A DNA stretch of 64,000 nucleotides from Branchiostoma floridae (taxonomy: Eukaryota > Chordata > Leptocardii > Amphioxiformes > Branchiostomatidae). Positions 33,235 to 42,805 of the stretch are shown in pieces. A program made the position numbers and the translations under genes. Location of the stretch: positions 18,947,593 through 19,011,592 of the forward strand of contig NC_049993.1 in NCBI RefSeq assembly GCF_000003815.2. The letters are read 5' to 3'. How positions within the stretch are numbered: position 1 is the first letter of the stretch; the number at the start of each line of letters is the position of its first letter. The notes under the pieces were generated by a model that was not told the origin of the DNA, made no database searches, and saw only the letters and a program-made list of their open reading frames with translations.

Positions 33235-34910
33235 AATCACAACATACATGAGTGTCTGTTGCTTACGCACCATACATGAATGACTATTGCTTACGCACCA
33301 TACATGAATGCCTATTGCTTAAGCCCCGGTCACAAAGCGCGTACGATTTCTTGCGATGGTATATTCCGCATATCGTACGATGAGCGCAGTAAATCGCAGC
33401 AAAATCGTAAGCAAAATCAGCCATCGCAACGCATCGGATGATGTTCAAAAGTTTTCCAGCGTCGTACGATTTTTCACTTGTGTCTCTTTTGAATAGCCGC
33501 CTGGCCGCTTTTGTGCTTCTTTAACCAATAAAATGTGGACTTAGCTGTTGAATACCTTCCTATAATATATTTAACTGTAAAAATAAATTAAAAGAGACCA
33601 TGACAACAAGAGTATTACAAGCAAAGTTCAAATCAAGCGTGAGTACTGGTATGATTATCTAGGCCTGCTTGCCGGCTCTACGTGTCAGGCTCTTTGGAAG
33701 ATCGTATCATGATATGCTATCAACAAAAAGATGCCATCATACAAAAATCATATCATAAGCATTATATCATATATATTTCCGACTCATAGAGCCTGCCTTT
33801 ATATTCAAGTTGTCCCCATAGTTATTACGATTATGGTAAACTGACCCAAGACCGACGAGAGCTTAGATTTGATCTAATTATAAACTCACGTGCATGAAGC
33901 GATCGAACAATTGTCTGCATCACCTGTGCGGGGCGCGCTGTTCTCTGATTGCGACTGTGGCAGTTGCGATTGATACATTTTCCCTTTTCGTCAATATCGA
34001 CAATATCAGGGAAAACTGAAACCATCACAACATGCTAACAATTCATAAATCTATAACCTCATCAGTAGACAAAATTTGCCGTAATAAAGTCTGCTATGGG
34101 GGCAAATAAAATCTTACGACAATAGCGAAGTTTTGAACATGTTCAAAATCCATTTCAGCTCTATTTTTCGTCATAGGACGCTCCCCGATTTACTATGATT
34201 TACTGCGATTGACGCAGGTACGCTCTTATGACCTCATCGTACGATGCACTACGCGCTTTGTGACCACGGCTTTATATATTCAAACCATTGCTTCCGATTT
34301 TCCCCCGACTTACGACGCGCTACGCTTATACCGCGCATCGCAAGGAATCGCAAGGAATCGTAAGCGCTTTGTGACCGGGGCTTTACGTAACGTACACGAA
34401 TGACTATTGCTTACGTTAGTTACACGAATGACTGTTGCTTACGTAACTTACATGACTGACTATTGCTTACGTAACGTACACGAATGACTGTTGCTTACGT
34501 AACTTACATGAATCACTGTTGCTTACGTAACTTACATGAATGACTGTTGCTTACGTAACGTACATGAATGACTGTTGCTTACGTAACTTACATGTATGAC
34601 TGTTGCTTACGTAACTTACACGAATGACTGTTGCTTACGTGACTTACATGAATGACTGTTGCTTACGTAACTTACATGAATGACTGTTGCTTACGTTACT
34701 TACACGAATGACTGTTGCTTACGTGACTTACACGAATGACTGTTGCTTACGTAACTTACATGAATGACTGTTGCTTACGTAACTTACATGAATGGCTGTT
34801 GCTTACGCAACTTACATGAATCACTGTTGCTTAACTTACCATTCAGGAATGACTGTTGCTTATGTACCATACATGAATTCATATTGCTTACGCACCATAC
34901 ATAAATGATT
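33235..34910. repeat. 28-bp minisatellite split by a transposon
   Basis: The unit CTTACGTAACTTACATGAAT plus GACTGTTG repeats about 17-18 times from 34384 to about 34860, with degenerate copies to 34910. Three more copies lie at 33240-33320. The two blocks were one array, interrupted by the element at 33322-34382. A few units vary (ACGAATG, CATGAATC), so internal homogenisation is incomplete. Confidence 0.85.
33319..34385. mobile_element. DNA transposon, 1061 bp, PIF/Harbinger-like (3-bp TTA duplication)
   Basis: The ends are inverted: the left starts AGCCCCGGTCACAAAGCGC and the right is its complement, with similarity continuing through the GATT-CTTGCGAT motif. The element occupies 33322-34382 and is flanked by TTA on both sides (33319-33321 and 34383-34385). 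The empty site is restored exactly in the minisatellite unit (GCTTACGTAAC). A 3-bp TWA duplication fits PIF/Harbinger. The minus frame at 33831-34028 (65 codons) is too short for a transposase. Confidence 0.8.
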
Positions 34911-35825
34911 GGAGACAATTTCAGTAGCTATTACAGTTACTGAATCATTGTTAGCGTGTTGATGAAAACTAAGTTACATGAATAATTTTCCGACGATATT
35001 ACAAATTCATGGGGTTTTCTACATTGTGATATAAAAAGGTGTAAAGTAACGTACCGAAAACGCATTTACCTGTCCAACACTTAAAATAAATTTAGTTGGG
35101 ATTGGCTCCGTCAGCCTCTGGCGTCACGTCCTGGAACTGCAGTAGATGGGCTCATTCCGGCAGCTAAAAATCTAGGTAAGTTCCAACTATTTTTAGTGTT
35201 GGTTAGGATACGTTTGAGTCTTTATGGTGCCCTTTACCGACACAGAATGAACTTTCATGCTAATAAATAAAGAGAGATACAATCAATTCCAGTAATTCTT
35301 ATAACAAATTAGTTACAGTTCATACTAAGCTGAACATACAATATTTTGCTAATATTTTAACGTGATATGTATTTTGACATATTTCTTATACATCATTGTA
35401 TACTTTTACAAAAGACATAAGTCCACCAACATGACATATATACACGCAGGTAACTAAGATTACAAGATTATCTTGTTGTGTTGGGTTAAAACCTGTGTTG
35501 AATCAATCAAGGGAAATATTAAGAGTTCTGGATTGAGGTGCTGTCAACGGTAAATTAAGGAAGGCAGGGGCTACAAACAATAGATCGTTCTCAGATTTGC
35601 TACATTTGCAACATTTTCTCGTTTAACCCGGATACATTATGGCAGATTCTCCAGTAAGTTCTGGTTACTTGAATACCTTAAATTCGACAGGCTGGCTTCG
35701 CTTTACGCTAAATTCAAGTCCTATTGCACTATTTGAATTGAGCGGCCCGGTTAAGACCTGCATTGAATTAAAACGGTTCCCTTTAATGGCGGTTTAGCCA
35801 TCTTTACCCAAAGAGCCGGTACCTC
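34911..35825. other. Spacer below LRR-C; no gene seen
   Basis: The stretch is AT-rich, without recognisable repeats or frames. It presumably contains the 3' UTR of LRR-C at its right end. Confidence 0.4.
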
Positions 35826-37565
35826 CTATATAGCTCGTGGTTCTATCTTGTCACCTTCCTCGTCCTGGATCACCTCTGAATTATGGTAAATGTGCTCACA
35901 GGCCTGTGTGTCTGGACCAGTGCTGAAATGCTCTGTTTTCTTACGGCTGGTTTCCCCACTAACTTGAACACCCTCAAGACCATACTGAGGTACATTGTAA
36001 CCAAACGACTCAGCATAGGGTTCAATGCTGTTTGGCAAAGTTTCCTGCATACAGTCCTCCTCTGAGTTTGGATCATCCCTACAACCTTCCTGATCATCCC
36101 TACAATCCTCCTCTGAGTTTGGATCATCCCTACAACCTTCCTGATCATCCCTACAGCCCTCCTGATCATCCCTACAGCCTTCCTGCCCATCCCTACAGCC
36201 CTCCTGATCATCCCTACAGCCTTCCTGATCATCCCTACAGCCTTCCTGACCATCCCTACAGCCTTCCTGACCATCCCTACAGCCTTCTTGATCATCAACC
36301 CGGGCAATGTTAGCAGATACATCAGCATGGACGTTCTGGTTAACACTGTAATCTACAGCTAAGTCAGGTGCCAAGTTTACGGGGCTATTGGGGGCATTTG
36401 TCTCGTCCGTGTTTTTCCTTGCCTTTACTGAATACACAGCTAACATCAAAACACAGACAAGACTGGTCACTCCGACAACCAGTGCTGGCAGTCCGGATAC
36501 CATGGCAACGGGAGGCGGATCCTGAGATGACCTGTCCTGGGTCTGTGGCGTTTTTGATGTTTGCTTAATTGATGAAACCTGACTGAAGGCTCTAGCTACT
36601 GTCAAGGCGTCATCGGTAACGTTTAGAGATATCATTTCAGCCTGCTGCAGTTTCGGTTTTTCATTAGATGGGTCAGGACTTCTGGTTGCTTGTGGCAAAG
36701 ATGACGGAGTGATGACGTCAGAAGGACGAATGTCCTGACGTTCAGTGGGGCAGGTACTGTGAGGATCACAGGGCCCAGGTAGACGGAGGGCACTATTTAC
36801 GCCGGTCGGATCCCAGACTGCATAACATCGTGAGATATTCATGTATCTATTTAACATGTAGAACTCTACGTTCTCTACTCTAGGCGGTGCTTTGCAGCGG
36901 AATAAAGACTGGTATTTGAATACGGAACGCATAACAGCATTTTCCCCTAGAAATGATGCACATCTTCGTGATGTTTTATTTCGGCACTTTTCTGCAATTA
37001 TCGAAAGGTAAATGGCCCAATCTATGTCACAGTCACAGTGGAAAGGGTTACCAGCAATGATAGGAAAGTATGGTATATAGTTCCCATTGGGTACACGCAT
37101 GTCCCACCCAAGATCGCACATAGACAATGTCTTAATGTTGTTGTATGAAATGTCAACAACCTTTAAGTTCGATATGAAGGACTTCACAGGATAGAGCTTG
37201 ACGCAGAACAGCTGATTATGAGCCAAATCCAAATGAACTAGCCTTGGCATGTTCTTCAGACAGTACCAAGGAAAGTAAGTTATCTTATTGTTCCTTAGGT
37301 TTAACGTGTTCAAATAAGACAGGGACATGCAGGGAAAAGTGGTCAGGGCGTTGTTGGGAAGCTGAAGCTCAAAGAGGTTCGAAGGCAATTCTTTGGGAAC
37401 ACTCGTTAAACCTTTGTTGTCACAATGTATCCGGGCCACTAAATACCAATTCTGAAGGTCACATCCGTGAGAGAGTAGCTGTGCAAGTGCTGATGCTTCA
37501 AAATTGTGCGATACAATTATAAGTGTAAAGATCAAAACCTGAATAAAAATCATGCTGGATAACAT
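35826..37565 (-). CDS. LRR-C: LRR membrane receptor with Cys-rich repeat tail
   Basis: 579 residues starting MLSSMIFIQVLIF, a clear signal peptide. LRRNT (CDNKGLTSVPKELP), four LRRs and LRRCT (NPFHCDCDIDWAIYLS) end near residue 235. The second Cys cluster (SRCYAVWDPTG, GPCDPHSTCP) and stalk follow, then a membrane span at about 350-375 (LPALVVGVTSLVCVLMLAVY). The tail belongs to the C/F class: NVHADVSANIARVDDQEGC, then an expanded 7-residue repeat, then PNSIEPYAESFGYNVPQYGLE and an ending GDKIEPRAI. LRR-F has a single copy of the repeated element, so the expansion is specific to C. The gene is intact with no frameshift. Confidence 0.85.
   Translation of the reverse strand: MLSSMIFIQVLIFTLIIVSHNFEASALAQLLSHGCDLQNWYLVARIHCDNKGLTSVPKELPSNLFELQLPNNALTTFPCMSLSYLNTLNLRNNKITYFPWYCLKNMPRLVHLDLAHNQLFCVKLYPVKSFISNLKVVDISYNNIKTLSMCDLGWDMRVPNGNYIPYFPIIAGNPFHCDCDIDWAIYLSIIAEKCRNKTSRRCASFLGENAVMRSVFKYQSLFRCKAPPRVENVEFYMLNRYMNISRCYAVWDPTGVNSALRLPGPCDPHSTCPTERQDIRPSDVITPSSLPQATRSPDPSNEKPKLQQAEMISLNVTDDALTVARAFSQVSSIKQTSKTPQTQDRSSQDPPPVAMVSGLPALVVGVTSLVCVLMLAVYSVKARKNTDETNAPNSPVNLAPDLAVDYSVNQNVHADVSANIARVDDQEGCRDGQEGCRDGQEGCRDDQEGCRDDQEGCRDGQEGCRDDQEGCRDDQEGCRDDPNSEEDCRDDQEGCRDDPNSEEDCMQETLPNSIEPYAESFGYNVPQYGLEGVQVSGETSRKKTEHFSTGPDTQACEHIYHNSEVIQDEEGDKIEPRAI
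36051..36297 (-). repeat. Coding minisatellite in the LRR-C tail (21-bp unit)
   Basis: The tail repeats D(D/G)QEGCR nine times, with two longer variants DDPNSEEDC near the C-terminal side. This puts 11 cysteines and many acidic residues into a cytoplasmic segment of about 80 residues. Nearly identical 21-bp units (plus strand CCTACAGCCTTCCTGATCAT) indicate recent slippage or unequal exchange. The frame is kept because the units are multiples of three. Confidence 0.9.
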
Positions 37566-38219
37566 GCAGTCTCTACTGTCATGTGTTGACTTCAGGCCCT
37601 TTCAGGGACAAAACGCAAAGTATATTCGCCGGGAATTAAACATTATGGCTTACTATTGGCATACACAAGTTTGTTATATGGTATTACATCTGCTCTCTGT
37701 TCACGATGACATCAATCCTATGCCATCAGTAAAGGAGACCAATTAATTTTGTTTTACTCTTTCAATGGAAAAAACAGTTGACAGTCTGGCCATTGATAGT
37801 TACGGAACCAGCTGGGCACAACGTTGCCGCTGCTCTTGATCCTCTCTTTTATGAAAGATTCCTCTGTTACCCGGCCCACAAGCTTTTTATGTTTCTTCAG
37901 TAGAAACCTTCCCGTGATCTCTGCTAAATTGCACAGGAATGTTTTGTTTTTCTGGAAAAAAAGCGAGAAAAGCGTAGTGCATGGTTCGCAAACGTGAGTC
38001 TTTGCACTGACTGACCATTGTAGGGAATTTGGTGACTGAGCCGATAAAAAGACACAGTGGTCTACATTTGAACCCTTTACGTAGAATAAGTCTCGAGTCT
38101 GTCTCAAAATCATTAATTTTGGCTAGGATTAATAACATGGACTATACTGTCCGTGAAAGACCTGTTTTACATATCTCCAAACTTAGCATCAAAATCATTA
38201 AGTGTCATTGAGAGACTAA

Positions 38220-38530
38220 ATTAACGATTTACGTACCTTCGAAAGGGTAAGCTACAACAAGCACCTGTCTGTGTGCCAGAAAACGTCCTGCAATGGCGCA
38301 GACAAGAAAAACAAGATGTTCCAAGCTTAATTGTCTGCCTCTCTTTGAGACTGCAAGGGAAACATTTCATCAGGGCTATGATGTAACAGCTCCCGTAATG
38401 GCACACTCGAGAAAAACAACATGTTTAAAGGTTAAATGTCTGCTTCTGTTTAAGATTGCACGGGAGGCGTTTCATCACTGCTATGGTAATCTTCTCTCTC
38501 GTGGCTTTGTCTGCTGTCAGGTATGAATTA
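38220..38530 (-). promoter_or_regulatory. Conserved upstream block of LRR-C
   Basis: Two half-repeats (GTTTAAAGGTTAAATGTCTG, GAGATTGCACGGGAGG) and the end CTCTCGTGGCTTTGTCTGCTGTCAGG match the blocks of the other genes. It lies 0.7-1.0 kb before the LRR-C start. A nearby minus-strand segment at 37905-37935 (AGATCACGGGAAGGTTTCTAC after a TTTAGCAG acceptor) is shared with A, F and H and may be a 5' UTR exon. Confidence 0.45.
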
Positions 38531-38972
38531 ATCTATAGTTCATGTTTTCATCTGATGCGCAGAGAAAGTGCAGTTTTGTATCCTTTTTTTTAGTAAATCT
38601 AAACCGTGCTGTATTTTGCAAAAAATTTGTTGTCTGTAATGGTGATGTATACACTTTTAACAGACCAATTGTGTGTTGGCGGTGGGATACTGTAAAGAGT
38701 GCTCTTTATGCCAACATTTATAAATTACCTTGATACTTGCAAGACAAAACTTGTAATAAACTTGATTTTCGCTATCTGATGTTACAGTAAACGATCAGAA
38801 AATGTCAGATTTCCTACAAGAAATTACTTAAAATTGTTGGGCGATACGTTGTGTTTTGGCAACAGGACATTGTATCAACTCGAACGAATATTAAAGAAAA
38901 TATTCAGAATTCAGATAATTCTCCTTTACTTTGCCCAGTCAAATAAAATCACATTTCAAAGACCGGCGGTCA

Positions 38973-41033
38973 TCATTTCGTTACGTCATCGATTCCATTG
39001 TCATCAGAACCTTCTCCATTATGGCATGCCTGTTCACTGTCCTGTGCACCTTCGATAGTTGAGGTGCTAGGAGCTTCTGTTTTCTTAGGACTGGTTTCAT
39101 CTGTCACGTCAACTTCCCCAAGGTGATATTGAGGCACGTCAAAAACATAGGGCGATGCTGCATACGGTTCAATTGCGTTAGCTTTAACCTCATTAACGCA
39201 GCACTCTGTATCTGACTTTGGCACGTCATTATCAACCATGTCGTCATCAGTAGCGTTCCCATTTTGACCAGTAAGATCACAAGCTTGTGTTTCTGGACTA
39301 GGTAAGATACTGGTACTTTCTGTTGTCTTAGAGCTGGTCTTGTCTGTCATTTCAACTTCTCCCATATGATATTGAGGTACATCAAAAACAAAGGGCGACG
39401 CTACATACGGTTCAATTGTGTTAGCTTTTACCTCATCCAGACAGCACTCCATATCTGACTTCGGCACCTGATTATCAACCGCGTCAATCTTAGGACTGGT
39501 TTTGTCTGTCATTTCAATTTCCCCCACATGATATTGAGGTACATCAAAAAGATAGGGCGACGCTGCATACGGTTCAATTGTGTCAGGTATAGTTTCGTAC
39601 ATGCAGGAATTCGAGACTGTTTCCGGACCATTGCTGCAGCCTTCCTGATCATCAGCCTGGGTGTTCTGACTGGGGGTAGTTTGATGTTGAGGAACGCTGT
39701 TTACAACTTGGCCAGCCGGCATGTTGTTTACGTGACCACGTTGCGCAGTCATGTTGTTAGATTGTTTCCTAACCACTGCACAATACACAGCTAACCCCAC
39801 ACCCACTATCACCCCAGCTACTGACCCAGCCACCACCAAGGCTGATGTCATGGCAACGGTTGGAGGAGATGACGTCTCCTGATTCTCTGGCGTTTCCGTC
39901 ATGGTTACTGACTGATCACTGCGCCCTTCTCCCACATCTGTCACCTGATTGAAGGTTCTAGTGGCTGTCGAGGCGCCACTTGTAAGGTTTTGAGATATCT
40001 GAAACATTTCTGTCTGTTGTAGTTTCTCTCGCCATGGTCCTGAACTACTGGTTGTTAGGGGCAACAAGGACGGATTAATGACGTCAGAGGGATGTGGGTC
40101 TGTAGGACAGATCCTGTTTGGATCACAGTTCACAGGATCCCTCAGTAAACTATTATGGCCTGCCCTATTCAAGCGAAAATTACAAGACATGGTATTCATA
40201 TGAAGCTCTGTGTTGTTTGGACTATCAGGTGGACAACGGAACAAAGACACATTGTTATACATGGCGAGTGTAATACTATTTACGATGAGGTGAATGCAGC
40301 TTCGTGATGATCCAATCCGGCACCAGCTCGCTGATACCAATTTCCAACGACCAATGGTCAAAGCTATGTTGCAGTCACAGTGGAAAGGGTTGCCCGTTAT
40401 GAGAGGATCGTATGGTACATAGTTCCCCTTTGGTACTTGCGCAAACCACCCAATATCGCACAAAGACAATGTCGTTATGTTATTGTAGGAAACGTTCACA
40501 AGCTTCAAGTTGTTCATGAAAGACTTAACTGGATAGAGGTTGACACAGAAGAGCTGATTTTGTGACAAATCTAACTGAATTATCTTTGTCATATTCTTTA
40601 GACAGTGCCAAGGAAAGTAACTGATGTTATTATTTCTTAAGATCAAGTTGTACAAATGGGGCAGAGTCATGCAGGGAAATGTGGTCAGGGCGTTGTTGGG
40701 AAGCTGAAGCACACTGAGTGTTGGAGGCAGCTCTTTGGGAACACTCGTTAAACCTTTGTTGTCACAATATATCCGGGTTAAACGAGTAATATACATAAAA
40801 GGTGATTTACCATTGTGCCAATTCTGAACGTTACACCCGTGAGAGAGCAGCTGTGAAAGTGCTGATGCTTCACAATTGTGCGGCACGTTTATAAGGGTAA
40901 AGATCACAACCAGAACAACAATCATGCTGAATAACATGCAGGCCGTGCTGACATGTTTCGCCTTAGGTCCTTTCAGGGACAAAACAGAAAAATGGCTCTC
41001 AGTGGGGAGGATACAATGGCTACGGACATTCAC
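38973..41033 (-). CDS. LRR-D: LRR membrane receptor with three tyrosine modules, C-terminus shortened
   Basis: 686 residues from the longest frame; the conserved start is probably Met at 40937 (MLFSMIVVLVVIF). The LRRNT carries an insert (HNGKSPFMYITRLTR) before CDNKGLTSVPKELP. Four LRRs and a diverged LRRCT follow (CDCNIALTIGRWKLVSASWC); its second Cys cluster lacks the WDPTG motif. Stalk and membrane span (TSALVVAGSVAGVIVGVGLAVYC) are normal. The tail repeats a module of about 65 residues three times (each EPY-A/V-ASP, then FDVPQYH and GE). It ends GIDDVTK. Compared with LRR-E, a 13-bp deletion (AGCAGTGGTTTAA, flanked by TAA) shifts the frame and removes the KQWFNDMMTSGL-type end. Confidence 0.85.
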   Translation of the reverse strand: MNVRSHCILPTESHFSVLSLKGPKAKHVSTACMLFSMIVVLVVIFTLINVPHNCEASALSQLLSHGCNVQNWHNGKSPFMYITRLTRIYCDNKGLTSVPKELPPTLSVLQLPNNALTTFPCMTLPHLYNLILRNNNISYFPWHCLKNMTKIIQLDLSQNQLFCVNLYPVKSFMNNLKLVNVSYNNITTLSLCDIGWFAQVPKGNYVPYDPLITGNPFHCDCNIALTIGRWKLVSASWCRIGSSRSCIHLIVNSITLAMYNNVSLFRCPPDSPNNTELHMNTMSCNFRLNRAGHNSLLRDPVNCDPNRICPTDPHPSDVINPSLLPLTTSSSGPWREKLQQTEMFQISQNLTSGASTATRTFNQVTDVGEGRSDQSVTMTETPENQETSSPPTVAMTSALVVAGSVAGVIVGVGLAVYCAVVRKQSNNMTAQRGHVNNMPAGQVVNSVPQHQTTPSQNTQADDQEGCSNGPETVSNSCMYETIPDTIEPYAASPYLFDVPQYHVGEIEMTDKTSPKIDAVDNQVPKSDMECCLDEVKANTIEPYVASPFVFDVPQYHMGEVEMTDKTSSKTTESTSILPSPETQACDLTGQNGNATDDDMVDNDVPKSDTECCVNEVKANAIEPYAASPYVFDVPQYHLGEVDVTDETSPKKTEAPSTSTIEGAQDSEQACHNGEGSDDNGIDDVTK

Positions 41034-41175
41034 AGTTTTGTATTGTTGTACTAATCTACTCTAAAATCTGTTCACTATAATCTACATTTTATTACATCAG
41101 TATAGTACACCAGGGATTTTGTTCAGTCAACGGAAATACCAGTTAGACAGTCGTTGTGTCGCTGTTGTTGGCTAA

Positions 41176-41275
41176 NNNNNNNNNNNNNNNNNNNNNNNNN
41201 NNNNNNNNNNNNNNNNNNNNNNNNNNNNNNNNNNNNNNNNNNNNNNNNNNNNNNNNNNNNNNNNNNNNNNNNNNN
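41176..41275. other. Assembly gap (100 N)
   Basis: Exactly 100 N are flanked on both sides by the same 20 bp (GTGTCGCTGTTGTTGGCTAA, 41156-41175 and 41276-41295). The identical flanks suggest two contig ends that overlap and should be merged, or a collapsed tandem copy. A real gap of 100 bp is not implied. Confidence 0.95.
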
Positions 41276-41764
41276 GTGTCGCTGTTGTTGGCTAAAGGAT
41301 TATCTTGGTTCCGGGTTGACACATAGATCTTTCATGAAAGCTTCCTCTGTCACACCCTGAATGTTGAGCCTTTTTAGGTTTCTTTGGTAGATTCTATAAC
41401 CTGTTGTAAATGAAACAGAAAGTTTTTTTTCTCCTAAAGAAACTGAGAAAAAAGTATTGCATGGTTCGTAAATGTTACTCTTTGCATTCACTGAACAGCG
41501 TGACTTCACCAATAAAACTGCTCCACATTTGAACACTTTGTGTGGAAACAGTTTCGAGACTGTCTCAAAAACATTGATTTCCAGTCTTACTAGTAGGCAC
41601 CATAGCATGGACAATACTGTCCTATGTGAATCCATGAAAGCCTTTACAGACCTGTTTCACATATTTTGTAGTTTCATGTATCTTGTTATCATAAAGATCA
41701 TCAAACATCATTCTTGTTATCATAAAGATCATCAAACATCATTGAGGGACCTAATTAACGATCT

Positions 41765-42060
41765 ACGTACCTTCGAAAGCGTAAGCTACACCAAACGCCT
41801 GTCCGTGTGACAGAGAGCGCCCTAGAATGACGCAGACAGCAAAAAACAAGATGTTCCAAGCTTAACTGTCTGCCACTCTCTGAGACTGCAGGGGAAGCAT
41901 TTTATCACAACTATGATGTAACAGCTCCCGTAATGACACACTCGAGAAAAACATGATGTTTAAAGGTTAAATGTCTGCTTCTGTTTGAGATTGCACGGGA
42001 GGTGTTTCATCACTGTTATGGCAATCTTCTCTTGGCTTTGTCTGCTGTCAGGTATGAATA
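41765..42060 (-). promoter_or_regulatory. Conserved upstream block of LRR-D
   Basis: Same two-part block (GATGTTTAAAGGTTAAATGT, GAGATTGCACGGGAGG, TTGGCTTTGTCTGCTGTCAGG). It lies about 0.8-1 kb before the coding start. The block differs from C's mainly by small deletions near its right end (CTCTCTCGTGG reduced to CTTGG). Confidence 0.45.
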
Positions 42061-42289
42061 AACCAATAGTAGATGTCTTCCAATAGTTCATGTTTTCATC
42101 TTGCGCTCAGAGAAAGTGAAGTTTTGTAAACTTTTCGGTAAGTCTTAACCCTAGTGTATTTTGGAAACAAAAAGGTTTTCAAGACTTGAATAACGCTGTC
42201 TTTTGCAAAATTCATCTAACACGAGTTTGGAACTTGTTGTCTGTAATGGAGATGCATACATATATACATTGCTTTATACATTTACAATG

Positions 42290-42575
42290 TTTACTCCAGA
42301 CCCCTTGTGCGTCCCTCCCTCATGGCACTCAGCTACCCCGAAGGGAACATGAACAGAGCCAGGTGCGGAGTAGGTAGGACCAGAGACAACCTACTGAAAT
42401 GGGGACGGGTAAACTCAGCTGAGTGTCGTTGTGGCCACCCTACCCAAACTATGGGACACATTACAAAGGACTGTGTATTAGGCCCCAACACCTCCAACCG
42501 GGACCTGCTAGAAGCTAACGAGAAGGCCGTGGCCTGGCTGCAGTACTTGCACGGAACGATATGATGATGATGATA
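42290..42575 (+). mobile_element. Non-LTR retrotransposon 3' fragment
   Basis: The 85-codon frame reads MNRARCGVGRTRDNLLKWG, then AECRCGHPTQTMGHITKDC. This is the usual C-terminal Cys-His motif (CxCGxxxQTMxHIxxxC) of LINE reverse-transcriptase proteins. It is followed by GATGATGATGAT, the typical short-repeat tail. The element is 5' truncated and sits between LRR-D and LRR-E. Confidence 0.85.
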
Positions 42576-42805
42576 CATTTACTAGTCCAATCGTGTGTGT
42601 AAACAGTGCTCTGTATGCTAACAATTACCTTCAAGTTGTTACTTGCAATACAAGAACTTGTTTTTTTTACGAGTTCTTGTTTTTTTTACAAGAACTCGTA
42701 ACAAAGTTAATTTTCGCTATCTGACGTTATAGTAATCAATCAGAATATTTCAGATTTCTTGTACTTCTTCTCCAGTACTTTGGTAAGTCGGAAAGCCATC
42801 ACGTT

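Noticed and set aside
35870-36346. 158-codon minus frame rich in GMIRKAV, and a plus frame rich in DHPYSLP
   Set aside because: Both are alternative readings of the 21-bp coding repeat of LRR-C.
37754-38113. 119-codon minus frame upstream of LRR-C (similar ones at 41300-41635 and 49844-50170)
   Set aside because: These are open stretches in the duplicated 5' spacer. Frames and stops are not conserved between copies, so a protein is unlikely. Untranslated exon remains possible.
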